Notes: generated by a model from the letters alone, not told the origin. A DNA stretch of 64,000 bases from Chloroflexota bacterium (GCA_016235445.1 JACRLB010000036.1:62001-126000); one strand, 5' to 3'. Shown: positions 32,422-41,762, numbered from the stretch's first letter. Translations and numbers: made by a program.

Positions 32422-34013
32422 GTTTTTTTCTCAAACACAACCTTGCCATCCACAATCGTCATCACGGGTTTGGCGGTCAAAATATCTTCCTTCTTCAAAG
32501 CAAAAAGATCGTGCGAGAACAAAACCATATCGGCAAGGCGGCCTTCCTTGATCTGTCCCTTTTCATTTTCCTTGAACTCGGCATACGCCGCATCACGGGT
32601 GTAGCCGATGATGACCTCTTCCAAAGTTAACGTCTGGTCAGGGTCGCTGGGATTCCACTTCTCGCGGTTCATGCCGACGTGCAGGTTGATCATCGGGTCG
32701 TAGGGCGCAACGGGCCAGTCACTGCCGAAGGCAATGTTGTTGCCCGCATTTTTGATATCGCGCCATGCAAACGAAAGCGGCCAGCGTTTTTCTCCAACAC
32801 GCGCAGGCCACACGTCGCCCTCCTTTATGCTGAACGGTGAATGACTGGTCTGCATGGATGGAAGCGCGCCAAGCTGTTGAAAGCGTGGAATATCATCGGG
32901 ATGGATCACCTCGATATGCTCGACACGGTGACGACTATCCCGCCTCCCATTTGACCTTTGAACTGCTTCGTACCCATCGAGCGTTCGCCTCACTGCGGCA
33001 TCCCCACAGCAATGGACGAAGATCTGCAAGCCCATTTTGTCGCACAACTCTGCCATGCGGGTGAAATGCTCCAGCGAGTAAATGCCATCAGGTTTGGCGT
33101 CGGGGTCATCGGCGTATGGCTCAACATTGAGCGCCGTGTAGGATTCCCAGACGCCGTCCATGAAGAATTTGGCCGCGCCGCCGCGTGCAAAGTCTCCCTG
33201 AATCTGCGCCATTTCGGCGGCCTCTTTCAACATCTCTTCGGTGGTTTCTGGTTTGACCCAATACGGAACGTACACCCGCAAGGTTAGTTCGCCGGCATCT
33301 TCCAGCGCGGCGTAGACCATCATCTCTTCCATCTCGCCATTCATGTTGTGAACGCTGGTGACGCCTGTTGCGTTGATCTTTTTGATGGTGTTCAAAAGCA
33401 GTTCACGCTTGCGGGCTTCACTTGCTTCGGGAATCAGGTTTTCCACGAGGCTCATGGCCGTCTCGCGCAGTTCGCCTGTGGCAAGCCCGTTTTCGTCACG
33501 GACGATCACGCCATTGCCGGGCGCATCCACCCCGGGCTGGAAAATACCCGCCATTTCGAGGGCCTTCGTATTCGCCCATGATGTGTGACCGTCATACGCG
33601 TTGATGTAAACGGGTTTGTCGGGGACGATTTTATCCAACTCCTCGCGGCCTGAAATGATGTTGTATTTGATGCCGCGCCCGTCCACCCATTGGCTGGTTT
33701 TATTTTGCTTCTCGAAAGTTTGCAGTGCGTCTTTTAAGCCGTCGAAATCCCTCACTTCGTACAACTGCGCGCCGCCCATGGATATGGAACCCCACAATAA
33801 ATGAAAATGCGAGTCGATGAAACCGGGGGTCACTGTGCGTCCCTGCCCGTCCACAACTCGCGTAGATGAATCCTTGTATTCTTTTGCTTCTTCGTTCGTC
33901 CCCACGAATACGATGCGATTGCCTTTTACAGCGAGCGCCTGCGCGTAAGGCTTCTTTTCGTCGCTGGTGAAAATCTTTGCGTTCTCGATAACAAAGTCTG
34001 CTGTGGTTGGCAT
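32409..34013 (-). CDS. Amidohydrolase family 3 protein (YtcJ-like)
   Basis: A 534-residue metal-dependent hydrolase with TPGFIDSHFHLLWGS (the HxH metal pair), a later His in VEHIEVIHPDD, and FGSDWPVAPYDPM (Asp). These fit the YtcJ/AepA branch that cuts amide or formamide bonds; the substrate is unknown. N-terminal IENAKIFTSDEKKPYAQALAVKGNRIVFVG is the small beta-sandwich part. Being first in the minus-strand run with peptide-type ABC genes, it may act on the imported compound. Confidence 0.88.
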   Translation of the reverse strand: MPTTADFVIENAKIFTSDEKKPYAQALAVKGNRIVFVGTNEEAKEYKDSSTRVVDGQGRTVTPGFIDSHFHLLWGSISMGGAQLYEVRDFDGLKDALQTFEKQNKTSQWVDGRGIKYNIISGREELDKIVPDKPVYINAYDGHTSWANTKALEMAGIFQPGVDAPGNGVIVRDENGLATGELRETAMSLVENLIPEASEARKRELLLNTIKKINATGVTSVHNMNGEMEEMMVYAALEDAGELTLRVYVPYWVKPETTEEMLKEAAEMAQIQGDFARGGAAKFFMDGVWESYTALNVEPYADDPDAKPDGIYSLEHFTRMAELCDKMGLQIFVHCCGDAAVRRTLDGYEAVQRSNGRRDSRHRVEHIEVIHPDDIPRFQQLGALPSMQTSHSPFSIKEGDVWPARVGEKRWPLSFAWRDIKNAGNNIAFGSDWPVAPYDPMINLHVGMNREKWNPSDPDQTLTLEEVIIGYTRDAAYAEFKENEKGQIKEGRLADMVLFSHDLFALKKEDILTAKPVMTIVDGKVVFEKKTSNW

Positions 34014-34051
34014 GTCACTCTCTCTTTCTTTACTTCGATAGTGTCTCGAAT

Positions 34052-34213
34052 GTGTGCATGCAAAGGTTGTCAGGATTCCCCTTTTCCCTCACCCCAAGTA
34101 TGAAGACTTTTCGCCGTGTCGACTCCCCCCTCTCCCTGAGGGAGAGGGCAGGGTGAGGGGTGTTCACAGCCCAGCGAACAATCTACCTCCCCTGACAACC
34201 TTTGCTTGCACAC
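34052..34213 (-). mobile_element. MITE-A copy 4 (162 bp) with perfect 9-bp target duplication
   Basis: Inverse orientation, ends GTGTGCATGCAAAGGTTGTC and CTGACAACCTTTGCTTGCAC. GTCTCGAAT is present at 34043-34051 and 34214-34222, directly touching both ends; this copy fixes the true borders. It lies in the divergent space between the amidohydrolase and mnmA. Confidence 0.93.
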
Positions 34214-34252
34214 GTCTCGAATATACATTAAGTAAGGTGTGAAGGCAAGCGG

Positions 34253-34258
34253 TATAAT
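34253..34258 (+). promoter_or_regulatory. -10 box of mnmA
   Basis: GGTATAAT ends ten bases before the ATG of mnmA, with no ribosome site; the message has almost no leader. Confidence 0.55.
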
Positions 34259-34268
34259 CGCCTTCATA

Positions 34269-35399
34269 ATGGTAAAAGAAAAAGTTGTTGTCGCCATGTC
34301 TGGCGGCGTGGATTCGTCTGTTGCGGCGGCGTTGCTCAAACAGCAGGGCTATGATGTTAGCGGTATGATGCTGAGGTTGTGGTCCGAGCCTGGCAAGGAG
34401 GATTCCAACCGTTGCTGTACGCCTGATGCGATGGCGCAGGCGCGGCGGGTTGCAGGCATTCTCGACATCCCGTTTTACGTAATCGATGCAAAAGATGTTT
34501 TCAAGGAAACCGTCGTGCAATATTTTCTGGATGGGTACGCGCGCGGCGAAACGCCCAACCCGTGTTTGATATGCAACCGCCAGATCCGCTGGACGTTTCT
34601 TTTGAATCATGCTTTGGCTTTGGGCGCGGAATATATGGCAACGGGGCATTATGTTAGAATTCGGAATGCAGAAGGCGGAATGCAGAAGGCGGAATACGGA
34701 ACACGTTCCACGCAACAATTACCAATTACCACTTACCAGCCACTCCGCACGTTACTTCGCGCCGTTGACCACTCGAAAGATCAATCGTATGTTTTGCATG
34801 TCTTGAAACAGGATCAGCTTGCCCATGCGCTTTTTCCGGTGGGGGAGTATCCCAAGCCCGAAATACGCCGCCTCGCATCTGACTTTGGCCTGCCGACTGC
34901 TTCGAGAGCAGATTCCCAGGACCTGTGCTTTCTCGCTGGAGACGATTATCGTAATTTCCTGCAACGCAATGCCGCAGAGATACTCCAGCCTGGCAACATC
35001 GAAACCCGTGATGGTACGGTGATCGGTCAACATAATGGGCTTGCAAATTACACCATTGGACAGAGAAAAGGATTGGGCATTGCGTCGCCTGCCCCGCTTT
35101 ATGTGATTACGAAACACGCACCACGCAACACGCTCATCGTCGGCACACAGGAAGAACTTGGCGTAACCGAAATCACCGCGCGCGATGTCAACTGGATGAA
35201 CGGAGAAACGCCTCGCGAACCTTTCCGCGCGGAGGTGAAGATCCGCTACACGGCGAAGGAGGCTGAGGCGTGGGTCAGCCCAATGGAAGGCAATCAGGCG
35301 TCGGTTAAGTTTGAGGCGCCTGTGCGGGACGCCACAGCAGGCCAGGCGGCGGTCTTCTATCAAGGCGAGGTGATGCTCGGCGGCGGAATCATCATCTAA
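34269..35399 (+). CDS. mnmA: tRNA-specific 2-thiouridylase MnmA
   Basis: Puts the 2-thio group on wobble uridine 34 of Lys, Glu and Gln tRNAs. The ATP loop VVAMSGGVDSSVAAALL, the first catalytic Cys in NPCLICNRQIRW, the second Cys in ADSQDLCFLAGDDY, and GQRKGLGI are intact. Between ATGHYVRI and LLRAVDHSKDQSY about 30 residues (NAEGGMQKAEYGT ... QQLPITTYQP) come from word repeats and are foreign to the family; a second short one is KHAPRNTL. The upstream codons from 34239 lie before the predicted transcript start. Confidence 0.95.
   Translation: MVKEKVVVAMSGGVDSSVAAALLKQQGYDVSGMMLRLWSEPGKEDSNRCCTPDAMAQARRVAGILDIPFYVIDAKDVFKETVVQYFLDGYARGETPNPCLICNRQIRWTFLLNHALALGAEYMATGHYVRIRNAEGGMQKAEYGTRSTQQLPITTYQPLRTLLRAVDHSKDQSYVLHVLKQDQLAHALFPVGEYPKPEIRRLASDFGLPTASRADSQDLCFLAGDDYRNFLQRNAAEILQPGNIETRDGTVIGQHNGLANYTIGQRKGLGIASPAPLYVITKHAPRNTLIVGTQEELGVTEITARDVNWMNGETPREPFRAEVKIRYTAKEAEAWVSPMEGNQASVKFEAPVRDATAGQAAVFYQGEVMLGGGIII
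34660..34742 (+). repeat. Composite word repeat inserted in frame in mnmA
   Basis: GGAATGCAGAAGGCGGAATG in near-tandem, then GGAACACGTTCCACGCAAC, then TTACCAATTACCACTTACCA. Three different word families stand one after another inside one gene. Confidence 0.8.
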
Positions 35400-35403
35400 T
35401 TTA

Positions 35404-35457
35404 CGGAGCGCGGAGTTCAATCCGCTTTTGCGATAACCCGCAGACTGAAGTCTGCGA
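35404..35457. repeat. Paired short palindromes before the S9 peptidase gene
   Basis: GCGGAGTTCAATCCGC and GCAGACTGAAGTCTGC lie 16 bases apart in the mnmA-peptidase spacer, an arrangement like the paired palindromes in alaS. Confidence 0.55.
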
Positions 35458-35482
35458 TCCATAAAACACAGGAGATTACCCC

Positions 35483-37393
35483 ATGAACTATCGAATTGAA
35501 TCACTGATGTCTGCCCGTTTGTTCGTTGTGCCGCAATTTGCGGATGAACGCATTTACTTTTTGAGCAACCTTTCAGGTCATTTGAGTTTGTATGCCATGT
35601 TTTATGGCGGCAGTGTGCCTGAGCCTTTGCTTCCGCCGAATATCGCTTTGCAGAACCCGCATTTGATTGGCGGGCATTCGTTTTATGTTTTTCCTGAACT
35701 GGAAAAAATTCTGGTGATGGTTGATAACAACGGCGATGAAAATTATCAGCCGATGACGATCTCGCTGGATGGCGGTTTCCCTGAGCCTGCTTTCAATAAT
35801 TTCTTCAAGAATTACCGCGTGCATCTCGGCGAATGTGACCGTGACAAGGCGGTTGTGTATTTATTCGCCGAACGCCGTGACAAGCCCATGAATGAAACGT
35901 ATCGCGGTGACTTGAAGACAGGCAAGCTGACGAAGATCGCCGAAAGCGAATGGGGCTTTGGCGTGTCGGCGCACAGCAAGGATCACTCCAGGCTGTTGCT
36001 TGGCACAGGCTATGGCGTGGGTGACAGTGTGTTGTACTCGTGGGTGAAGGGCAAGAAGACCCTGCTGTATGGCAAGCCATTGGAAAAACGCAAGGCTGGC
36101 GAGCAGGTTCCGCTGAATGGACTGGGCAATGCTGTGTTTTCAAAGAGTGGGAAAGGTGTCGTTGTAACTTGCGCCGTATTTGAAGATACGTTTGGTCTTG
36201 GCTATATCAACCTCAAGAAGCCCGGTGAGATACAGCCCGTGAAGTTGAAGGGTGTGGCTCACACGGGCGTGGGTGAGATGGAAAATATCGCCCGTCTGAA
36301 AGATGACCGCTATCTTGTCACCTTTAATATCGATGCCTGTTCCTGGGCGTACGAAGGGATTTTTGACGAAGCAAAACTTGTGATGAATCTCAAGCATGTT
36401 TTGGTGGGGCAGGAACCTTTCGATGGCGGCATGTTGGAGCACATGGATTACGATGCCAAAGAGGATGTGTTCACCTTCTCCTTCTCCACTGCCACTTCGC
36501 CGACACAAATTTATATGATCGAAGACTCGAAGCGCAACGACCTTTCATTGCACACGAACGAAAAAATTCTCGGCATTCCAGATGCGCATCTCTCGAAGGG
36601 TGAGGATGCTTCGTTCATCTCTCATGATGGACTGCGTGTTTCGGCGCGGATGTATCTGCCAGCCAAATCGCTGGGATTCAAAGGCGCGCGCCCGGTCGTG
36701 TATTATATCCACGGCGGGCCGCAGGGACAGGAACGCCCGGACTTCGCATGGTTCTCCATGCCGTTGATTCAATATCTCACCCTGCGCGGATTTGCCGTCT
36801 TTGTGCCGAACGTGCGCGGCTCCACAGGTTATGGCTTGAAATACGTCAAACATGTGGATCGAGACTGGGGCGGCCAGGATCGCCTTGACCACGTCCACGC
36901 GATGACGAAGGTTTTGCCGAAAGACAAGCGCGTGGATGCCAAACGCGCGGCGGTGGTGGGACGCTCCTATGGCGGGTATATGACCTTGATGCAGGCTGGC
37001 AAGCACCCCGATCTGTGGAAAGCCTCGTGCGATATGTTCGGCCCGTATGACCTGATCACCTTTTCCGAGCGCATCCCAGAAACGTGGAAGCCGTATTTCA
37101 AGATCGCCATCGGCGACCCTGCCAAACCAAAGGAAAGAGCAGACTTGATCGAACGCTCACCGAAGACGCATTTGCATAAGATGTCCGCGCCGATGCTGGT
37201 CATTCAAGGCAGGAACGATCCGCGTGTGGTTGCGGCAGAGTCTGAAGACCTCGTGAAGCAGTTGAAAGCCAAAGGCAAGCAGATCGAATTGCTGGTCTTT
37301 GAAGATGAAGGCCATGATGTGCTGAAATACGAAAACCGCGTCACCTGCTACAACGCCATTACCGATTTCTTTGCGAAGCACCTCAAACCGTAG
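35483..37393 (+). CDS. S9-family serine peptidase (prolyl oligopeptidase/acylaminoacyl-peptidase type)
   Basis: A 636-residue cytoplasmic-looking protein: an N-terminal propeller (about residue 30-350), then an alpha/beta hydrolase. The catalytic Ser is in VVGRSYGGYMTLM, Asp in QGRNDPRVV, His in DEGHDVLKYEN; PNVRGSTGYG and YIHGGPQGQ form the oxyanion side. Such enzymes trim short peptides. No signal peptide is seen. The start has AGGAGA upstream. Confidence 0.92.
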   Translation: MNYRIESLMSARLFVVPQFADERIYFLSNLSGHLSLYAMFYGGSVPEPLLPPNIALQNPHLIGGHSFYVFPELEKILVMVDNNGDENYQPMTISLDGGFPEPAFNNFFKNYRVHLGECDRDKAVVYLFAERRDKPMNETYRGDLKTGKLTKIAESEWGFGVSAHSKDHSRLLLGTGYGVGDSVLYSWVKGKKTLLYGKPLEKRKAGEQVPLNGLGNAVFSKSGKGVVVTCAVFEDTFGLGYINLKKPGEIQPVKLKGVAHTGVGEMENIARLKDDRYLVTFNIDACSWAYEGIFDEAKLVMNLKHVLVGQEPFDGGMLEHMDYDAKEDVFTFSFSTATSPTQIYMIEDSKRNDLSLHTNEKILGIPDAHLSKGEDASFISHDGLRVSARMYLPAKSLGFKGARPVVYYIHGGPQGQERPDFAWFSMPLIQYLTLRGFAVFVPNVRGSTGYGLKYVKHVDRDWGGQDRLDHVHAMTKVLPKDKRVDAKRAAVVGRSYGGYMTLMQAGKHPDLWKASCDMFGPYDLITFSERIPETWKPYFKIAIGDPAKPKERADLIERSPKTHLHKMSAPMLVIQGRNDPRVVAAESEDLVKQLKAKGKQIELLVFEDEGHDVLKYENRVTCYNAITDFFAKHLKP

Positions 37394-37403
37394 TTCGTCG
37401 TAA

Positions 37404-37638
37404 CTACTTTGACAATGTCACATTAAAGCTGAAATCAAAGTTCTTAACCACAAAGGTCACTAAGTAACACGAAGGAAACCTTTGGGTTTGGCATTTTGCT
37501 CTCCTCACCTGCACTGCAACACACCTGCCCTGGCGGGCGGTGCCAGGGAACGCAGTGCGGCGCAAGTGTTGTGCCCCTTCGTGAACTTTGTGATAAAAGG
37601 TTTTGAATCCATGCCAAACTGCGAATTCGTCAAAGTAG
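37404..37638. repeat. 235-bp composite repeat bounded by CTACTTTGAC/GTCAAAGTAG
   Basis: The 10-bp ends are perfect inverse copies. Inside are AACCACAAAGGTCACTAAG and CCCCTTCGTGAACTTTGTG (inverse to each other), then a CACCTGCACTGCAAC ... ACGCAGTGCGGCGCAAG module that also occurs inside another repeat at 48611-48652. No gene is visible in 37394-37645. Confidence 0.7.
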
Positions 37639-37645
37639 ATAAAAA

Positions 37646-37924
37646 ATGACGCTTCCAGTCGTTCTGCTTGGGCTGGTCATTGCCTTGTTGGTTGGGTTTT
37701 TATTTCACACCCTGCGCGGTGGAAGCGGCCTGCGCCTGCTTTTGTATCTTGCTTTGAGCGTTTTAGGTTTTGCGCTTGGGCAGTGGGTCAGCATGGCGGG
37801 CGGCTGGAAGTTGTACCTGCTTGGCGCGCTGGATGTTGGCCTGGGTGTCATCGGAAGCATCCTCCTTTTGGCGGCTGGCGATTGGCTCAGCCGCATCGAG
37901 ACGAAAAATAAAAGCGGTGTATAA
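37646..37924 (+). CDS. Small membrane protein (92 aa), three TM segments
   Basis: Hydrophobic segments VVLLGLVIALLVGFLFHTL, LLLYLALSVLGFALGQWV and YLLGALDVGLGVIGSILLLA, with a short charged tail (LSRIETKNKSGV). No family is recognised. The start lies 7 bases after the composite repeat and lacks a ribosome site, so expression is unsure. It precedes a palindrome and the DedA gene on the same strand. Confidence 0.6.
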   Translation: MTLPVVLLGLVIALLVGFLFHTLRGGSGLRLLLYLALSVLGFALGQWVSMAGGWKLYLLGALDVGLGVIGSILLLAAGDWLSRIETKNKSGV

Positions 37925-37944
37925 TCCCCGCCCGTTGCATGAAA

Positions 37945-37977
37945 AAGTGACAGTCACCTTCAAGGTGACTGTCACTT
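37945..37977. repeat. Perfect palindrome AAGTGACAGTCACCTT, copy 2
   Basis: A 16-bp perfect inverted repeat around a single C, the same sequence as at 7753-7785, here between the small membrane gene and the DedA gene. Confidence 0.7.
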
Positions 37978-38005
37978 ACTACACTTTGAAAGCGAGTAAA
38001 AAAAT

Positions 38006-38656
38006 ATGGAAATTGTAAAAAGCTTTGTTGATCTCTTCCTGCATTTGGATGAGTACCTTGCCCAGATCATCTCAGATTACGGCATGTGGACATACGGCAT
38101 CTTGTTCGCGGTAATCTTTGTCGAAACGGGGCTGGTAATCATGCCCTTCCTGCCAGGCGATTCACTCCTCTTTGCGGCAGGCACGTTTGCCGCGTTAGGC
38201 TCGTTGAATATTTGGGGCTTGATCACTTTGTTGATCGCGGCGGCCTTCCTCGGCGACACGGTCAATTACTCCATCGGCCATTATCTGGGCGAACGTGCCT
38301 ACAACATCAAGTGGATCAAAAAGGAATACCTCGACAAGACCCACGCATTTTTCGAAAAGCATGGCGGCAAAGCCATCTTCCTTGCACGTTTCGTTCCCAT
38401 CGTCCGCACCTTTGCGCCCTTCGTGGCGGGCATCGGCAAAATGACCTACGGCTATTTCATCACCTACAACATCGTCGGCGGCGTGGTCTGGGTACTGCTC
38501 TTCACCTTTGCGGGCTATCTATTCGGCAACATCCCCTTTATGAAGGAAAATTTCGAATACGTCATCATCGTCATCATCCTCGTCTCCATCTTGCCGATGG
38601 TGTTCGAGTGGTGGAAGGCGAGAAGAGAATCCAAAGCCGAAATGAAGCAGGCTTAA
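38006..38656 (+). CDS. DedA-family membrane protein (VTT domain)
   Basis: The 216-residue product has the VTT pattern: FVETGLVIMPFLPGDSLLFAAGTFA, then GDTVNYSIGHYLG, the amphipathic KTHAFFEKHGGKAIFLARFVPIVRTFAPFVAGIGKM, and a final TM helix with a basic tail. DedA proteins move undecaprenyl phosphate or other lipids across the membrane; which one this moves is not known. Confidence 0.92.
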   Translation: MEIVKSFVDLFLHLDEYLAQIISDYGMWTYGILFAVIFVETGLVIMPFLPGDSLLFAAGTFAALGSLNIWGLITLLIAAAFLGDTVNYSIGHYLGERAYNIKWIKKEYLDKTHAFFEKHGGKAIFLARFVPIVRTFAPFVAGIGKMTYGYFITYNIVGGVVWVLLFTFAGYLFGNIPFMKENFEYVIIVIILVSILPMVFEWWKARRESKAEMKQA

Positions 38657-38667
38657 TTCAATCACAC

Positions 38668-38721
38668 CGTCCCGAAGGTTTGGGCGAAAAACAACCTTGT
38701 TTTACAGGAACCTTCGGGACG
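38668..38721 (+). terminator. Hairpin after the DedA gene
   Basis: CGTCCCGAAGGTT/AACCTTCGGGACG (13 bp) around a 28-base loop, followed by TTTCG. The large loop makes termination uncertain. Confidence 0.5.
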
Positions 38722-38739
38722 TTTCGCGTAAGTTGAATT

Positions 38740-39105
38740 ATGAAATATCTCAGCATACTTTTTTTTATTTTCATCATTACCATTATCGTCCTTGCCGATA
38801 ACGGAAATATTCCGCCTTTCATTCGTTCACTGTATGATTTTGAAAATGGGGACAAGCTCGGACACCTCATCCTCTACGGCCTCCTGACCTTTTTCATCAC
38901 CCGCGTATTTCTCTCCCCGCTTCCTTCCAAATCTCGAAGCTGGGTGACTCTTTCAGTGGGTCTGATTCTTGCCCTCGGCATCGCCCTCGAAGAATGGTCG
39001 CAGCAATTTTTCTCCGCCCGCACATTTGACCTGCTGGATTTGCTGGCAAGCTATCTGGGCGTGCTTGTCGGAGGCTGGGCGGCGTACAAAATAAAAAGAC
39101 CCTAA
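38740..39105 (+). CDS. VanZ-like membrane protein
   Basis: A 121-residue protein with four membrane helices. The conserved features are FENGDKLGHLILYGLLTFFI in the middle and ALGIALEEWSQQFFSARTFDLLDLLASYLGVLVG at the end, which match the VanZ pattern (GDKxxHxxxY and EExxQ...R..DxxD). The function is poorly known. The stop codon lies inside the terminator stem. Confidence 0.87.
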   Translation: MKYLSILFFIFIITIIVLADNGNIPPFIRSLYDFENGDKLGHLILYGLLTFFITRVFLSPLPSKSRSWVTLSVGLILALGIALEEWSQQFFSARTFDLLDLLASYLGVLVGGWAAYKIKRP

Positions 39106-39129
39106 AGGTTTTCAAAACCTTTAGGGTCT
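39097..39129. terminator. Bidirectional terminator AGACCCTAAAGGTTTT
   Basis: A 16-bp perfect stem AGACCCTAAAGGTTTT/AAAACCTTTAGGGTCT around a single C, between the convergent VanZ and penicillin-acylase-type genes. Same sequence type as at 28271-28333 and 30418-30478. Confidence 0.8.
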
Positions 39130-39141
39130 CGTATAAATATT

Positions 39142-41721
39142 TTACGGCGCTAACACCAAATGCCCTTCACTATCTTTGATGATGGATTCCTGTTCCCACC
39201 ACATGGGATAGTATTTTTCGCCAGCCCAGAGCGGAGCCATATCCGCATAGTGCGGGTGGTAGGCATGGCCGGATTGCCCGGTGGTGTGAACCGTCCATGA
39301 ATTATTCAAGTCGCTGAAATCCACGATCATACGCATGGACGGGAGCCAGTTGGTCTCGTAGCCATCGCGCACCGACCAGCCTGTGGCGTTGACGATGGCA
39401 TCTCCGCCGCCCGTGGGGAATGGCCCGCGGTTGAACAGGTCTTCGATCAGGAATACACCCGATTCGCCCAATGTTCCGTTGCGGAAGGTGGCGGCGTGCA
39501 TATCGCCCCATGTCCACTTTGAAACATCCCTGCCGAACATATCTTTGAGTTCAACCACGCCGTCAGAGAAGGACTTCTTCATAATATCCTGCATTGTCTC
39601 GGCTATGTCAGGTGTAGACTTGTCATCCCAGAATGGGTCGTTGGGATTCTTCGCCAAATTCCGCACAACTTCATTCCAGCGGGAGCCGCCGTCTACCTGG
39701 TAGCGTTCGGGGAGTTCGTCATTGAAGGTGCTTTTCATGAAGGCGCGCCAGAACGCGTTGAACACGGCGGCGCTGGTTGAGTCGACGCGATCTTGATAAT
39801 CCCATTCTTTGAGCGTGTTGAATGCGGTGATGGCGGTTTCATCTTCAAATACGTTCTCGATTTCCATCAATAATGGTACGAAGGTCTCGGCATTTGCGTC
39901 GTACGAATCGCCGTGCATTTGTTGCAGGTAGGGGATGTCGATCTTGCTGTTTGCGCTTTCGATCATATTCACGATGCGGTCTGCGCGGAAGCCGTAATCC
40001 CAATCTTTTGTGATGAGATACGGATAATCATTTGGCGGGACTTGATTGTTTGCGGTGACAATGTAGCCCTCGGCGGGGTTGAAGGCGTAGGGAAGTTCAT
40101 CAAAAGGAATGAAGCCTGTCCATTCATATTCATCCGTCCAGCCGGGGACGGGAAGTGTGCCGTCACCCTTACTGCGAATGGGGACATCGCCAGGCATTTG
40201 ATAGCCGATGTTGCCATCCACATCGGCGTACAGCAGGTTTTGCGCAGGCACGTGGAAGCCACTGGCGGCTGTGCGGAATTCTTCCCAGTTTTGAGCCTTG
40301 TCAAATCCCCAGATCGCTTCAAATGGGGTGGATGGAGTCAGCGCCGTCCACGCAAGCGAGATAACGTAATTTTCAGGCAGTTCAATGCCAGCGCGGTCTT
40401 TGAAAGCCTCAAATTCAGCGTCTTTCGGATCTCCCTGATCTTTGAGTTGGCCGTAATCATAGGAGATGACCGGGCCGTGGCGCGTGGAACGAACCGTGTG
40501 CGCGACCGCTTCGCCGCCGACGACTTCGATTGATTCTTCTCGAATTTCAAAGTCTACCCATTGGCCGTTCACTTCGTATTGATTGGGGTTTTCAGGGTTC
40601 ACTTTTTCGATGTACAAGTCCATCACATCGGGGCCGGTGTTGGTGAAGCCCCAGGCGATCTTGTCATTGTGGCCGATGATGACGCCGGGCACACCCGCAA
40701 AGGAGAAGCCTGCCACTTCAAACGGGCAGTCGGCGGATTTCTCCACGCAATGCAAGCCGATCTGAAACCAGATGGATGGCATTTGAATTCCAAGATGTGG
40801 GTCGTTGGAAAGATAGGGCATGCCTGTGTCGGTCAGCTTGCCGGAGACTGCCCAGGAGTTGGAACCGATTCCATCGCTCCACGGACCAAGCGAGGCGTCC
40901 AGCAATGAAGCGTTGTAGCTGAGTGAATCCAGCGGCAGGGATGAATAGTCAAAAACTGAAGGGGGAAGGTCTGGATTAATAATTGACGTTTGACCTGCGG
41001 CAGGAATTTGATTCACGATGACGGGATGGTCGGCTGGGTATTCGGGGTAGAGTTGGCTCACCTGTTCTGGCGTAAAGGTCTTGAGCAGAACGGCGCGCTC
41101 GATTTCTTCGCCCATGTTGCCGCGCAAATCCCAGGCCATGGCTTTGCCCCATGTCAGTGAGTGGACGGGAGTCCACGCTTCAAGCTCGTAGTCCGGGCTG
41201 AGCAAACCGAGAACGGCATATTCGAGGCTGAGGGCTGTGTCTTTGTGATCTTTGAGATAGGCATTCACGCCGTCTGCGTAGGATTGAAGGGTGGCTCTAG
41301 ACTCGGGGTTGAGAGCTTCGTATTCCGCTTCGGCGGTCTGGCGCCAGCCAAGCGTGCGGAGGAAGGCATCCGTTTCAGCCTGCCCCGCACCGAACATTTT
41401 GGATAGTTCCCCCGAACCGATGTGCCGCCAGGAGTCCATTTGCCAGAAGCGTTCCTGCGCGTGGACGTAGCCCTGTGCAAAGAACAGATCGTGCGATGTT
41501 TCTGCGTAAATGTGTGGAATGCCCATGCCGTCACGATACACATCCACTTTTGCATCGAGGCCGTCCACTTTGATTTCTCCGTCGATTTGCGGGAAGGATT
41601 CTTTTGCCACGTCGTTTGGCAAATAGCTTTTGAAATAAAATCCTCCTCCCGCTCCTGCGATGAGTACCAGAATTAACCCTCCGATGAGAATCTTTCCAAT
41701 CAACTTGCCTGCTTTTTTCAT
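39142..41721 (-). CDS. Penicillin-acylase-family Ntn hydrolase
   Basis: An 859-residue precursor, starting MKKAGKLIGKILIGGLILVL after GGAGGAG, with one N-terminal membrane anchor or signal. The alpha-chain region has VDVYRDGMGIPHIYAETSHDLFFAQGYVHAQERFWQMD. The autocatalytic start of the beta chain is the Ser in GIGSNSWAVSG, followed by LSNDPHLGIQMPSIWFQIGLH. Members hydrolyse amides such as acyl-homoserine lactones or penicillins. The substrate here is unknown; signal-lactone quenching is one possibility. Confidence 0.92.
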   Translation of the reverse strand: MKKAGKLIGKILIGGLILVLIAGAGGGFYFKSYLPNDVAKESFPQIDGEIKVDGLDAKVDVYRDGMGIPHIYAETSHDLFFAQGYVHAQERFWQMDSWRHIGSGELSKMFGAGQAETDAFLRTLGWRQTAEAEYEALNPESRATLQSYADGVNAYLKDHKDTALSLEYAVLGLLSPDYELEAWTPVHSLTWGKAMAWDLRGNMGEEIERAVLLKTFTPEQVSQLYPEYPADHPVIVNQIPAAGQTSIINPDLPPSVFDYSSLPLDSLSYNASLLDASLGPWSDGIGSNSWAVSGKLTDTGMPYLSNDPHLGIQMPSIWFQIGLHCVEKSADCPFEVAGFSFAGVPGVIIGHNDKIAWGFTNTGPDVMDLYIEKVNPENPNQYEVNGQWVDFEIREESIEVVGGEAVAHTVRSTRHGPVISYDYGQLKDQGDPKDAEFEAFKDRAGIELPENYVISLAWTALTPSTPFEAIWGFDKAQNWEEFRTAASGFHVPAQNLLYADVDGNIGYQMPGDVPIRSKGDGTLPVPGWTDEYEWTGFIPFDELPYAFNPAEGYIVTANNQVPPNDYPYLITKDWDYGFRADRIVNMIESANSKIDIPYLQQMHGDSYDANAETFVPLLMEIENVFEDETAITAFNTLKEWDYQDRVDSTSAAVFNAFWRAFMKSTFNDELPERYQVDGGSRWNEVVRNLAKNPNDPFWDDKSTPDIAETMQDIMKKSFSDGVVELKDMFGRDVSKWTWGDMHAATFRNGTLGESGVFLIEDLFNRGPFPTGGGDAIVNATGWSVRDGYETNWLPSMRMIVDFSDLNNSWTVHTTGQSGHAYHPHYADMAPLWAGEKYYPMWWEQESIIKDSEGHLVLAP

Positions 41722-41762
41722 AACTCCTCCGCCGTACATAGTATAAATTTGCAGTCAATCGA

